Assembly (NCBI RefSeq): GCF_009760925.1
Contig: NZ_VRLV01000023.1
Span: forward strand, 111,263 to 175,262
Origin: Nonomuraea typhae
GTDB taxonomy: Bacteria; Actinomycetota; Actinomycetes; Streptosporangiales; Streptosporangiaceae
Direction of reading: 5' to 3'
DNA: 64,000 bases
Positions 39,653 to 48,108 of this stretch are shown piece after piece. Numbering within the stretch: position 1 is the stretch's first letter; each line of letters opens with the position of its first letter. Below the pieces are notes generated by a model. That model searched no databases. It was not told where the DNA came from and was given only the letters and a program-made list of their open reading frames with translations. The position numbers were made by a program, and so were the translations under genes.

Positions 39653-42438
39653 ACGCCGCCGCCGACCGCCCAGTCGATGCCCAGCCGCGGTACCCGTGGG
39701 TAGGGCGCGGGCGGGTGGAAGGCCGGGTGGTAGCCGCCGAGCGTGATCACGAACTGCCCGGCGTCCGGGCTGGGGCCGTACCAGACGGCGCAGGCGAACC
39801 CTCCGGTGAGGTGGCAGGCGGGCGTCAGCACGTACGAGGCCGGGGACAGCTGCGCCTCCAGCGTGAAGGTTCCCTGGTTGGGCCGGATCACGGCGTCGAG
39901 GCCCAGCTCGGCGTAGACGTAGGTGCGGGTGGCGGATTCGGCGGGCAGCGGAAGCTGGAGGATCGCGGTCCCCAGCACGGCCACCACCAGGTCCTGGCCG
40001 AACTCCGCGGCCAGGAGCAGCTTGGCGTTCACCACCTCGGCCACGGTGAACTCCACCCCCAGCGCCAGCCAGTACGAGCCCTCGCGCGGGGCGATCCACC
40101 GGCGTGCCGGGTATGGGGGGGCGGCCGGCCGGCGCCCTTCCAGGACGTCCAGCACCTGGGGCGCATCCGGGCCCTGCTTGTGCAGAGCCAGCAGGGGGAA
40201 GCCGGGCACCTCCGCGGCCGACGACGGCAGCGACAGCTCCCGGTTGAAGCCGAACCCGGCCATCAACCCGGTGATCAGGACCGGCGGCGCCTCCAGCAGG
40301 GCGCCTTCCAACTGGGCGAAGACGAACAGGGACGGCGCGCCGTCCCGCAACTGCGCATACGAACCCACCGCGGCCACGGAGAAGTTCGGCAGGACGATCG
40401 TGGCCGTGCCGTCGTACTGGAACGCCACGCCGGGGGCGAGCTCGCTGCCGGGCAGGTGGAGCAGGGCGCCGGAGATCTCGACGGGAGGGGCGCTGTAGGA
40501 GAGGGCCAGGCCGGAGAGGTTGAACGTCGGCGCGAACCTGTCCAGCGGCGAGCCTGCCGTCAGCCCGTCGAGCGTCATGGACAGCGGGCCCAGCGCGACC
40601 GCGGCGTCCAGGGCGAACAGCAGCTCCTTGTCCTGGTACTGCACGCCCACCCGGTTGATCTGAATGACGCCGAGCTTCTTCTGCACCGAGATCCAATGGA
40701 CGGTGGAGGCCGGCGCGGCGGCCTTCGGGGCGGGAGCGTTCGCGGAGGGGGGCACGTCGAGAGCGACCGGGGTGGTCTCGTTGCCCGCCTTCAGCTCCGC
40801 CAGCGCCGCCACCCCCTTCTTCAGACCGGCCTGCGGAAGCGGCACCACCTGCGCCTGCCCGAGCAGCCCGTTGACCACGCCGGCCGCCTGGGCCTGGAGG
40901 TCGCCGGAACTGTAGAGGATCTGCAGGTTCTCCACGCTCAACGTCCCCGCCTGCGACAGGAACCCGCCCACCAGGGGAAGCTGGGCGAGGTCGACGGCCG
41001 CCGACAGGTCGACGCCGACCACGAAGCCGGCCGGGCCGCTCGCGGGCTTCACCCGGACGAACTTGGCGTCCTTCACCTCGATCCGCAGGCTGTCGGGGAC
41101 GTCCGCCGCCAGATCGGCGGAGAAGTGCGCGACCAGGTCCCGCAGCACGATCTCGATGCCGTTCTCGCCACCGCGGAACGCGGCGGCCAGCACCTCGAGG
41201 CCGGACCTGTCCTTGTCGAAGACGACCTCGAAGTCGAGGCTCGCGATATCCAGCGTCCCGGCGTACCGCGTGCCGGACGCGTCCTGGGTGATCGTCACGC
41301 CGAGCGAGGCACGGATCCCGTCGGCGATCGTCATGTCCCCCCGGAGCATGAAGCCGAAGACGCTCGCGCCCGTGGTGTAGGAGAACCACAGGCTGGTCAG
41401 CTCCAGGCTCTCCAGCGGCTCGGGCACGTCCGGCAGGCCCAGGGCCGCGGTCACCTCGGCCATGCCGAGCGCCGCGTCAGCCGCGAGACCGCCGCTGAAG
41501 GACCAGCCGCCCGCTTTGCCGAAGCTCTTGAAGGCGGAGACACCGATGCCGAAGGACGAGCCGATCGCCACGGTGCCCGCGACGCCGGCCACGAACGTGC
41601 TCACCTTGTCGTAGGAGAGCACCAGGGAGAGGGAGGTGATCTTGAGGTGGCCGATCGACCACAGGCCGGTGACCGTCATCCGGGCGACGTAGGCCACGCC
41701 GAGGGCGGCGGCGAACGACAGGTCGCCGATGGCGAGGTCCGCGGGCACCTCACCCGCGGGTATGCCGAACGACTCCAGCAGCGCCCCGACGCCGATCGGC
41801 TGGTCGTCGCGCAGCGCTCCGGTGATGGTCAGGTCGGGAAACCACAGGGCGATCTGGAGCGGAAGCGCCTTGACGTCGAGCGTGGCCACCACCGCCGCGG
41901 ACCGCGCCTGGTAGCCGGCCGCTCCCTGCCTGGTCAGGCGGATGTCGAAGCCGGCGACGTCCTTGAGGTCGAAGCCGAACTCGCTCAGCCCGTCGCGCGC
42001 GGCCGGCCACGCGTCCCCGCCGAAGAACTCGCCCAGGTCCTCCAGCGCGGCGGCGAAGGCGCCCGGCCGGAGCGGCCGCACCGCGGCGGTCAGCTGCTCG
42101 GCGGCGGTCGCGGTCACCGTCGAGGTCACCTCGACCTGGTCGAACGTTCCGCCGAGGGTGAGGGTGACCACGCCCTCGCCCGTCACCGCCGCCGTCACCT
42201 CTGTCACCGCGACGGCCTGCCAGATCGTGGACGCGCAGGTCAGGGAGAGCGTCAGCGTGTCCCGCCCCGCGTCCGCCTTCACCCGCCCCGAAGCCCGGCA
42301 GCCGCCGTCCGGGAACGTGGTGAGCATGTCCCGCAACGCCGCCGGAAGGTTGCCGTCCGCGGCGCTCAGCAGCGGCGAGTCGCCCAGGCTCACGAGGTAC
42401 GCCTGCAGCGCGCCAAGGTTCACGGTGTCGTCTGCCAC
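39457..42438 (-). CDS. DUF6603-like giant protein, N-terminal part (frameshifted at about 39652)
   Basis: GTG start at 42438, four bases after the RIP gene stop. The first ~929 residues are a long beta-rich protein (VGALLESFGIPAGEVPADLA, SFGIGVSAFKSFGKAGGW, LDIASLDFEVVFDKDRSGLE, CHLTGGFACAVWYGPSPDAG, VPRLGIDWAVGGG) that fits the DUF6603 family as I remember it. After WAVGGGV the frame runs into nonsense (Arg/Ser/Pro-rich) until 39457, while the true continuation lies one base back. In relatives, as I recall, about 60-70 residues lie between the WAV and KTISA segments, so the shift looks like a deletion junction. No signal peptide; function unknown. It may be non-functional, or the assembly may be collapsed here. 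Confidence 0.7.
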   Translation of the reverse strand: MADDTVNLGALQAYLVSLGDSPLLSAADGNLPAALRDMLTTFPDGGCRASGRVKADAGRDTLTLSLTCASTIWQAVAVTEVTAAVTGEGVVTLTLGGTFDQVEVTSTVTATAAEQLTAAVRPLRPGAFAAALEDLGEFFGGDAWPAARDGLSEFGFDLKDVAGFDIRLTRQGAAGYQARSAAVVATLDVKALPLQIALWFPDLTITGALRDDQPIGVGALLESFGIPAGEVPADLAIGDLSFAAALGVAYVARMTVTGLWSIGHLKITSLSLVLSYDKVSTFVAGVAGTVAIGSSFGIGVSAFKSFGKAGGWSFSGGLAADAALGMAEVTAALGLPDVPEPLESLELTSLWFSYTTGASVFGFMLRGDMTIADGIRASLGVTITQDASGTRYAGTLDIASLDFEVVFDKDRSGLEVLAAAFRGGENGIEIVLRDLVAHFSADLAADVPDSLRIEVKDAKFVRVKPASGPAGFVVGVDLSAAVDLAQLPLVGGFLSQAGTLSVENLQILYSSGDLQAQAAGVVNGLLGQAQVVPLPQAGLKKGVAALAELKAGNETTPVALDVPPSANAPAPKAAAPASTVHWISVQKKLGVIQINRVGVQYQDKELLFALDAAVALGPLSMTLDGLTAGSPLDRFAPTFNLSGLALSYSAPPVEISGALLHLPGSELAPGVAFQYDGTATIVLPNFSVAAVGSYAQLRDGAPSLFVFAQLEGALLEAPPVLITGLMAGFGFNRELSLPSSAAEVPGFPLLALHKQGPDAPQVLDVLEGRRPAAPPYPARRWIAPREGSYWLALGVEFTVAEVVNAKLLLAAEFGQDLVVAVLGTAILQLPLPAESATRTYVYAELGLDAVIRPNQGTFTLEAQLSPASYVLTPACHLTGGFACAVWYGPSPDAGQFVITLGGYHPAFHPPAPYPRVPRLGIDWAVGGGVSIRPSRPRSAPTWSCGGRPSAARSPSTSCASPSRSASAAAAPDPIPGRWAGRSSPPCCPNRRTW

Positions 42439-42441
42439 GGC

Positions 42442-43323
42442 TCACTGCTTCTTCTTGGCGCCGCCGCCGGAGCCGGCGCCAGAGCCGGCGCCGGAGCGCA
42501 GTTGCACTCCGTCACCCACGATGGCCTTGCAGTCGTCCTGGGACAGCGTTTTGAGCACGCCGTCCTCGCGATATTGCGGCATGCCCGTGTTGTCCCTCGC
42601 CTGCCTCAAGATCTTGTCCCACAGGTTGATCACTTCGCTGAAGGGCGGAAGGGCTTCGGTGATTTTCCGCGACTGGCTCCAGTCACCGGGCCACCACCTG
42701 CCCAGGAAGTCGTCGAAGTACGCGCCGAACCTGGCCATCTCCGCGGTCATCCTGACGACCAGGCTGAAGGGCAGCTTGTATTTGGTGTGGTCGAGTTTCC
42801 GGCCCGCTTTCACCGCCGTCAAGAAGTCATAGAGTTCGCCCAGGGCATCCTCCAAAGCCTTTTTGCCCAATGGCTGCAGGCCGGCGTCCTCGAGATGCTC
42901 GACGGGGAATCCCTTGCCGTCGTTCTTCCGGACCGCCTGTCCGGGTTGCGGAATCTTGTCGTCGCCGACTTTTATGTAGTCGCGTTCGTTGTCGATCGTC
43001 CAGCCGACCAGATAGAGGCTCTCCTTCAGGAAGAACAGCTGAATAGAACCGTCGCGCAGCGTGTTCTTCTCCGTGGGCCCCAGTTTCATGTCGACGCAGC
43101 AGAACCGCAGGTCTCCGTTGCGCGCGCAATCCGCCTGGTTGTAGCTGTCATATCGGCCGCGCAGGAACCTGACCACTTCGCGAAGGCCCCCGCCGTGCGG
43201 CACGCTTTCCGGGTCGAAGTTGAGCGACTTCGCGCCAATGTGGACATCGGCTCTGTCGGCAAGGAGCGTCGGACGGTTATCCGGCTGGGCGTCCACTCGC
43301 CAGGGAAAGCCTGTCTTCGCCAT
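42442..43323 (-). CDS. Ribosome-inactivating-protein (RIP) family toxin, rRNA N-glycosidase
   Basis: A 293-residue protein with RIP (Shiga/ricin A-chain fold) signatures in the right order. SLYLVGWTIDNE (residues 102-113) matches the LYVVGY segment with its active-site Tyr (Y104). FSLVVRMTAEMARF (186-199) matches the QMISEAARF helix with catalytic Glu (E195) and Arg (R198) three apart. DWSQSRKITEAL (214-225) matches the conserved Trp (W215) region. RIPs remove one adenine from the sarcin-ricin loop of large rRNA. There is no signal peptide; the C-terminus is a GSG-rich tail ending in AKKKQ. Start ATG 43323 follows GAAGGGCG. It is the first gene of a five-gene operon. No immunity gene is recognised. 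Confidence 0.75.
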   Translation of the reverse strand: MAKTGFPWRVDAQPDNRPTLLADRADVHIGAKSLNFDPESVPHGGGLREVVRFLRGRYDSYNQADCARNGDLRFCCVDMKLGPTEKNTLRDGSIQLFFLKESLYLVGWTIDNERDYIKVGDDKIPQPGQAVRKNDGKGFPVEHLEDAGLQPLGKKALEDALGELYDFLTAVKAGRKLDHTKYKLPFSLVVRMTAEMARFGAYFDDFLGRWWPGDWSQSRKITEALPPFSEVINLWDKILRQARDNTGMPQYREDGVLKTLSQDDCKAIVGDGVQLRSGAGSGAGSGGGAKKKQ

Positions 43324-43437
43324 CGTCGCCCTTCGGCTGTACGGCACCCTCTGAATGACTCTGCCATTCTCGCGGCGGCAACACAATGCTTGATCGGCAG
43401 CCAAACCAGAAGGCCCTTTTATGCCCCGCCGTAATGT

Positions 43438-44154
43438 CTACTCGGCTCGAATTCCGAGGTAGAGAGCCGCGATTTCGGGGTGTTCGGCGATCTCCCGGGC
43501 GGTTCCGGTGAGGCGGACCCGGCCGCCCTCCATCACCACGCCGTGGGTGGCCAGGCCCAGGCCCAGCCGGACGTTCTGCTCCACGAGCAGGACCGTCACC
43601 CCGCTGGCGTTGAGGCTCCGGATGAGGCCGGCGACGCCGGCCAGGCTGCGCGGGTCGAGGCCGAGCGACGGCTCGTCGAGCAGCAGCACGGCCGGGTCGA
43701 GCATGAGGCAGCGGGCGATCTCCACCATCCGCCGCTGGCCGCCGCTGAGGTTGCCCGCGCGGTCCCCGGCCCGCTCGGCCACCAGCGGCACCTGCGCGCC
43801 GACCTGCTCCAGCCGCTCGCGCAGCAGCTTCCTCTTGCGGCGGATCAGATAGCCGCCCATCAGCACGTTCTCGCGCACGGACATGGCGGGGAAGAGCGCC
43901 TGCGACTGCGGCACCTGAGCCACGCCGCGGCGCAGGATCTCCTGAGGGCTGCGCCCGCCGAGCCGGGCGCCGTTCACGGTGATCTCGCCGGACTCGGGGG
44001 AGATCAGTCCGCTCAGCACGCGCAGGACCGTGGACTTGCCCGCGCCGTTCGGGCCGACGACGCAGGTGATGGACTGCCTGGCGCACTCCAGGTCGACGCC
44101 GTGCAGGACGCGGCCGCCGCCGTACCCGGCCACGACGCCTTTCATGATCAGCAC
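43438..44154 (-). CDS. livF: Branched-chain amino-acid-type ABC transporter ATPase (LivF)
   Basis: A 238-residue ATPase with Walker A VVGPNGAGKST, signature LSGGQRRMVEIA, Walker B VLLLDEPSLGL and switch His region LLVEQNVRLG. Length and sequence fit LivF. The start is GTG at 44154, one base after the LivM-LivG stop. It is the last gene of the importer operon; its stop is 114 bases from the RIP gene start, on the same strand but apparently a separate unit. Confidence 0.93.
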   Translation of the reverse strand: MLIMKGVVAGYGGGRVLHGVDLECARQSITCVVGPNGAGKSTVLRVLSGLISPESGEITVNGARLGGRSPQEILRRGVAQVPQSQALFPAMSVRENVLMGGYLIRRKRKLLRERLEQVGAQVPLVAERAGDRAGNLSGGQRRMVEIARCLMLDPAVLLLDEPSLGLDPRSLAGVAGLIRSLNASGVTVLLVEQNVRLGLGLATHGVVMEGGRVRLTGTAREIAEHPEIAALYLGIRAE

Positions 44155-44155
44155 G

Positions 44156-45883
44156 TCACACTCCCAGGTAGGCGTCGAGGACCAGCGGGTCCCGCCTGAT
44201 GCGGCCGGGCGGTCCCTCCACCAGCGGGGCGCCGGCGGAGAAGACGATGACCGGGTCGCACAGCTCGCTGACCAGCGGGATGTTGTGCTCGACCACCAGG
44301 AACGTCACGCCGCGCGCGTTCACGTCGCGGATCACCTCGACCAGGCGGCCGAGCAGGCCGGGGTTGACGCCTCCCGCGGGCTCGTCGAGGAGGACGAGCT
44401 TGGGGTCGAGCATGAGAACCTGGGCGAGTTCGACCAGTTTCTGCTGGCCGTACGAGAGGGTCCCGGCCTTCTGGTGCGCCATCCTGCCCAGGCCGACCAG
44501 GTCGAGCAGGTCATGCGCGCGCTCGGCCTCGTGACCGCTGACCGCGTCCGCGAACATCGTGCGCCAGCGCCCGGTGGGCAGTGGCGCGACCACGTTCTCC
44601 CGGACGGTCATCTCCTTGAACAGCCTCGTCACCTGATAGGTACGGCCGAGCCCCAGGTGACCGCGGGTCCAGGGCGGCAGCCGATCGATGCGCCGGCCGT
44701 CGAACCAGATCTCCCCCCGGTCCGGCTGGAGCCCGCCGGTGACCAGGTTGAACAGGGTGGTCTTGCCGGAGCCGTTGGGGCCGATCAGCGCGGTGATCGT
44801 GCCCGCGCGGACGACCAGACTGGCGTCGTCGACCGCGGTCAGGCCGCCGAAGCTCCTGCTCAGGCCGCGCACCACCAGCAGCGGCTCGCCCGCAGGCCCG
44901 GGCGTGTGGACGACGCCGCGCGCGACCTGCTGTTCGGTGTACGCGACCGGCTCGGGGTGCCGCCTGGCCCACCATGCCTGCGCGGTCGGCAGGATCCCCT
45001 TCGGCAGGAAGAGCACGACCAGCACCAGCACCAGCCCGAAGATCAGCACCCGTGACTGCGTGCCGCCGTAGACGGTGGCCGCCTCGCTCAGGAACTGCAC
45101 CAGGAACGCGCCCAGCACCGGCCCGTACAGCGTCCCGCGCCCGCCGACCAGCGCCGCCAGCACGATCGTGACGCTGCCGAGGATGGAGAAGGCGCCGGTC
45201 GGACTCACGAAGGTCAGGAAATATGCGTATACGCCGCCCGCGACGCCGATGAAAAACGCGCTCGCCGCATAGGCGATGACCTTGAAGCGGGTGGTGTTCA
45301 CCCCGATCGAGCCGGCCTTGCCCTCGTCCTCGCGGATCGCCACCAATCCCGTTCCGAGTTTGGTACGGCGCAGCCAGCCGCTGAACGCCACCGCCGCCAC
45401 CAGCAGGACGAGAAACAGGTAGTAGAAGGGGATGTTCTGGTAGTCGCGGCTCCAGAACGGCAGCTCGAGGGCCAGGCCGTCGGAGCCTCCGGTGAGACCC
45501 CGGGCGTTGGTGGCCAGGATCTGCGCCGCGAGCAGCATCGCGATCGTGATGATCACGAAGGCGTGCCCGCGGGCCCTGAGCACCACCGACCCGATGGCCA
45601 GCGCTGTCAGGACCGCGGTGACGCCGCCGATGGGCGCCCCCCAGAGCGGGTTGATCCCGAGATTTACCGACAGGATGCCGGCCGTGTAGGAGCCGAGCCC
45701 GAGGAACATGCCATGTCCCAGCGAGGCGTATCCGGCATATCCCGAGATGATGTTCCACCCTGTCGCCTGGATCGCCAGCAGGAACGCCAGCAGCAGCACG
45801 GCCTGGGGATACGGCTGCCACGGATTCACCACCGGGTAGGCGGCCAGCACCGCCAGGCACCCGAGAACCACCGGCCGCCTCAT
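44156..45883 (-). CDS. Fused permease-ATPase (LivM-LivG) of a branched-chain amino-acid-type importer
   Basis: A 575-residue fusion. Residues about 1-310 are a LivM permease with about ten hydrophobic helices, the NIISGYAGYASLGHGMFLG motif, and the EAA-like loop in LVAIREDEGKAGSIGVNTTRFK. Residues about 325-575 are a LivG ATPase: Walker A LIGPNGSGKTT, signature LSYGQQKLVELA, Walker B LVLLDEPAGGVNP and H-loop LVVEHNIPLV. The ATG at 45883 overlaps the LivH stop (ATGA). Fused LivM-LivG proteins occur in some actinomycetes and proteobacteria and guarantee one-to-one assembly. Confidence 0.92.
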   Translation of the reverse strand: MRRPVVLGCLAVLAAYPVVNPWQPYPQAVLLLAFLLAIQATGWNIISGYAGYASLGHGMFLGLGSYTAGILSVNLGINPLWGAPIGGVTAVLTALAIGSVVLRARGHAFVIITIAMLLAAQILATNARGLTGGSDGLALELPFWSRDYQNIPFYYLFLVLLVAAVAFSGWLRRTKLGTGLVAIREDEGKAGSIGVNTTRFKVIAYAASAFFIGVAGGVYAYFLTFVSPTGAFSILGSVTIVLAALVGGRGTLYGPVLGAFLVQFLSEAATVYGGTQSRVLIFGLVLVLVVLFLPKGILPTAQAWWARRHPEPVAYTEQQVARGVVHTPGPAGEPLLVVRGLSRSFGGLTAVDDASLVVRAGTITALIGPNGSGKTTLFNLVTGGLQPDRGEIWFDGRRIDRLPPWTRGHLGLGRTYQVTRLFKEMTVRENVVAPLPTGRWRTMFADAVSGHEAERAHDLLDLVGLGRMAHQKAGTLSYGQQKLVELAQVLMLDPKLVLLDEPAGGVNPGLLGRLVEVIRDVNARGVTFLVVEHNIPLVSELCDPVIVFSAGAPLVEGPPGRIRRDPLVLDAYLGV

Positions 45884-46758
45884 GCCGCGTCCTCCCGCAC
45901 CCGGGCGCCGAACAGGCCATGCGGCCGGAACAGCAGCACCACCATGATCACCAGGTAGAACACCAGCGTCGACCAGCTCAGCGAGCCGTACGTGGCGGTC
46001 AGCGTCTCGGCCAGTCCCAGCACCACCGCGCCCGCCAGCGCGCCGGGCAGGCTGCCCATCCCGCCGAGCACCACGATCCCGAGCAGCTTGGAGATCCACT
46101 CGTAGTGGGAGGCGGGGAAGAACGGATACAGCACCGACAGGATCGAACCGCCCACCCCGGCCGTCGCCGTGCCCAGCGCGAAGGCCAGCGCCGCCGTTCC
46201 CGATGCGCCCACGCCCACCAGCGCCGCGCCCGCCGGGTTCTGCGTCGCCGCCCGGATGGCCCGGCCCGTCCAGGTCCCGGTCAGCACGCCGTACAGCACC
46301 GCCAGGACGAGGACGGCGGCCAGGAAGCCGAACACCTGCGCCTTCGGCAGCGCGATCGCGCCGATCCTGAAGGACTCCTCGAAGTAGGGCGGCGTGGCCG
46401 AGCGGAACCTGTTGCCCGCGACGATCGTCAGCAGGCCCTCGATGATCAACGCCAGGCCGAACGTGAGGAGCACGGACATCGCGGGCGAGGCGTCCTTGAC
46501 GCGCGAGACGAGAATCCGGTGGATCAGCCAGCCGAGCCCCGCCATCAGCGGCGTGGTGACGACCGCCGCCAGGATCGGGTCCACGCCCGTCTGCCGCCAC
46601 AACCACCAGGTGGCCATCGCCACCAGCACCAGGAACGCGCCGTGGGCGATGTTCACGATGCGCATCACGCCGAAGATCAGGGTCAGGCCGGAGGCCATGA
46701 GCGCGTAGACGCCGCCGATCAGCAGGCCCAGGGCGACCGCCTGGACGAACTGGGTCAT
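45880..46758 (-). CDS. livH: Branched-chain amino-acid-type ABC permease (LivH)
   Basis: A 292-residue integral membrane permease with about eight helices. Typical LivH features: GVYALMASGLTLIFGVMRI, NIAHGAFLVL and GIVVLGGMGSLPGALAGAVV near the C-terminus. Starts ATG 46758, overlapping the binding-protein stop (ATGA), and is coupled to the fused LivM-LivG downstream. Confidence 0.93.
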   Translation of the reverse strand: MTQFVQAVALGLLIGGVYALMASGLTLIFGVMRIVNIAHGAFLVLVAMATWWLWRQTGVDPILAAVVTTPLMAGLGWLIHRILVSRVKDASPAMSVLLTFGLALIIEGLLTIVAGNRFRSATPPYFEESFRIGAIALPKAQVFGFLAAVLVLAVLYGVLTGTWTGRAIRAATQNPAGAALVGVGASGTAALAFALGTATAGVGGSILSVLYPFFPASHYEWISKLLGIVVLGGMGSLPGALAGAVVLGLAETLTATYGSLSWSTLVFYLVIMVVLLFRPHGLFGARVREDAA

Positions 46759-47963
46759 CGAGCCGCCTTCCAGCCGGGCTTGGGGTTGATCGCGTTCGCC
46801 GTGGTGGCCAGGTTCTTCGGGGCGATCACCTCGACCTTGCCGCCCTGCCACTGCGCGAGCATGAACGAGCCCTTCGGCTCGCCGGTCGGCATCCAGCTCA
46901 GCGGGCCCAGAATGGTCTCGACCGTGTTCGCGTGCAGCCAGGCGCTGATCTTCTCCTGATCCACCGCGCCGACCTTCTCCGTCGCCGCCTGCAGCACCTG
47001 GGCCGCGGCGAAGGCGTCGGCGGCGTCCTCCGCGGGCGGGGCGTTGTCGTGGGCCTTGCGGTAGGCGGCCACGAACTCCGCGTTCAGCGGCGTCTGCGCC
47101 TTCTCGTTCCAGCTCACCGTGTACAGCACGCCCTCGGTGCCGGCGGCGCCGACGCCGTTGGCGTACTGCTCGCCGTTGCTGGGGGCCGAGGTCTGGAAAA
47201 GCATCTTGGGCGAGTAGTCGAGCTGCTTGAGCGCCCTGACCAGGCCCACGCCGTCCTCGAAGACCGCCCCCTGGGCGATCAGGTCGGGCTTGGCGGCGCT
47301 CAGGGTCGTGGCGAGCGTCTGGAAGTTGGTCGTGTCGCCGGGATAGACGTCGGCGTTGACGGTCTTGACGCCCTGGGCCTCCAACTGGGAGCGCAGGGAG
47401 TCGATCACCGGTTTGGCGAACGGGTCGTCCTGGCTGGGGTAGGCGGCCGTCTTCGGGCGCTGGTCCTCCGGCAGCGACGTGATCCACTCGGCGAACACGT
47501 CCGCCTGGTGGCCGGAGGCCGCGGGCTGGGCGAAGAACAGGTACGTGAAGCCCCGGTTGAACATCTTGGCCGCGCCGCCCGCGGGCTCGATGAACACCAT
47601 CCGGTTCTTCTCCGCCACCGCCGACGCCGGGTAGTTGAGCAGCGAGGAGAACGTGCCCAGCACGAAGTCGACGCGATCCTGGGTGATCAGCTTGGTGTAG
47701 TCGGCGACCACGGTGTCCTGGTTGCTCGCGTCGTCGACGATCTTCAGCTGGACCTTCCTGCCGAGCAGGCCGCCCTTGGCGTTGACCAGGTCCCGCCAGA
47801 CCTCGTAGCCGCGCTTGGCCTCACCGCCCGGCTGCGCGAAGTCCCCGCTGAGGGGCAGCGAGATCCCGATGACGAGATCCCCGCCGCCGCGCTGCGCCGA
47901 CGGCGGCTGACCACACGCTGCCAGCGTCAGAATCGTTACTGCGGCCAGCGCCATTCGTTTCAT
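46755..47963 (-). CDS. ABC transporter substrate-binding lipoprotein (Leu/Ile/Val-binding type)
   Basis: A 402-residue exported lipoprotein: signal MKRMALAAVTILTLAACG with lipobox LAAC, then a periplasmic-binding-protein type 1 fold (VIGISLPLSGDFAQPGG, GTFSSLLNYPASAVAEKNR, YPSQDDPFAKPV). It starts ATG 47963 behind GGAGGAGG. As first gene of the operon it supplies the substrate specificity, which may be amino acids, amides or aromatic acids. The promoter region holds two LacI-operator-like palindromes. Confidence 0.93.
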   Translation of the reverse strand: MKRMALAAVTILTLAACGQPPSAQRGGGDLVIGISLPLSGDFAQPGGEAKRGYEVWRDLVNAKGGLLGRKVQLKIVDDASNQDTVVADYTKLITQDRVDFVLGTFSSLLNYPASAVAEKNRMVFIEPAGGAAKMFNRGFTYLFFAQPAASGHQADVFAEWITSLPEDQRPKTAAYPSQDDPFAKPVIDSLRSQLEAQGVKTVNADVYPGDTTNFQTLATTLSAAKPDLIAQGAVFEDGVGLVRALKQLDYSPKMLFQTSAPSNGEQYANGVGAAGTEGVLYTVSWNEKAQTPLNAEFVAAYRKAHDNAPPAEDAADAFAAAQVLQAATEKVGAVDQEKISAWLHANTVETILGPLSWMPTGEPKGSFMLAQWQGGKVEVIAPKNLATTANAINPKPGWKAAR

Positions 47964-47976
47964 GGGCACCTCCTCC

Positions 47977-47988
47977 GCAATCGATTGC
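47977..47988. promoter_or_regulatory. LacI/CRP-like palindromic operator, copy 1
   Basis: GCAATCGATTGC is a perfect 12-base palindrome, 14 bases upstream of the importer's start codon. It has the central CG dyad typical of LacI-family operators (NGCAAnCGnTTGCN). It would block transcription or initiation of the operon when bound. Confidence 0.6.
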
Positions 47989-48043
47989 GTTATGGTGGAG
48001 CATGAAAGGCGGTTGGCTCGGTGTCAATGGGGGCAGCGGGCAT

Positions 48044-48056
48044 GCAATCGAATGCG
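48044..48056. promoter_or_regulatory. LacI-like operator, copy 2
   Basis: GCAATCGAATGCG, one mismatch from copy 1, with centres about 67 bases apart. The pair resembles a looping operator arrangement for the ABC importer. No LacI-family gene is in the window. Confidence 0.5.
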
Positions 48057-48108
48057 CTACCGTCTCCGACCACCTTGGGCCGTACATCCGGCCCGATCAG
48101 GTGAACGA

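Noticed and set aside
39640..39660. Programmed -1 ribosomal frameshift in the DUF6603 gene
   Set aside because: No X-XXY-YYZ slippery heptamer or downstream structure is evident, and the skipped family segment argues for a deletion.
31596..43323. Prophage
   Set aside because: The fibre-like and giant proteins suggested phage, but no capsid, terminase, portal, integrase or tape-measure gene is present.
39715..43434. Very long plus-strand open frame (about 1239 codons) opposite the DUF6603 and RIP genes
   Set aside because: It mirrors the minus-strand codon bias and contains no recognisable domain; the minus strand has family signatures and coupled starts.
45884..46606. Upstream extension of the fused LivM-LivG protein
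   Set aside because: It is a shadow of the livH gene; the LivM start with its hydrophobic helix lies at 45883.
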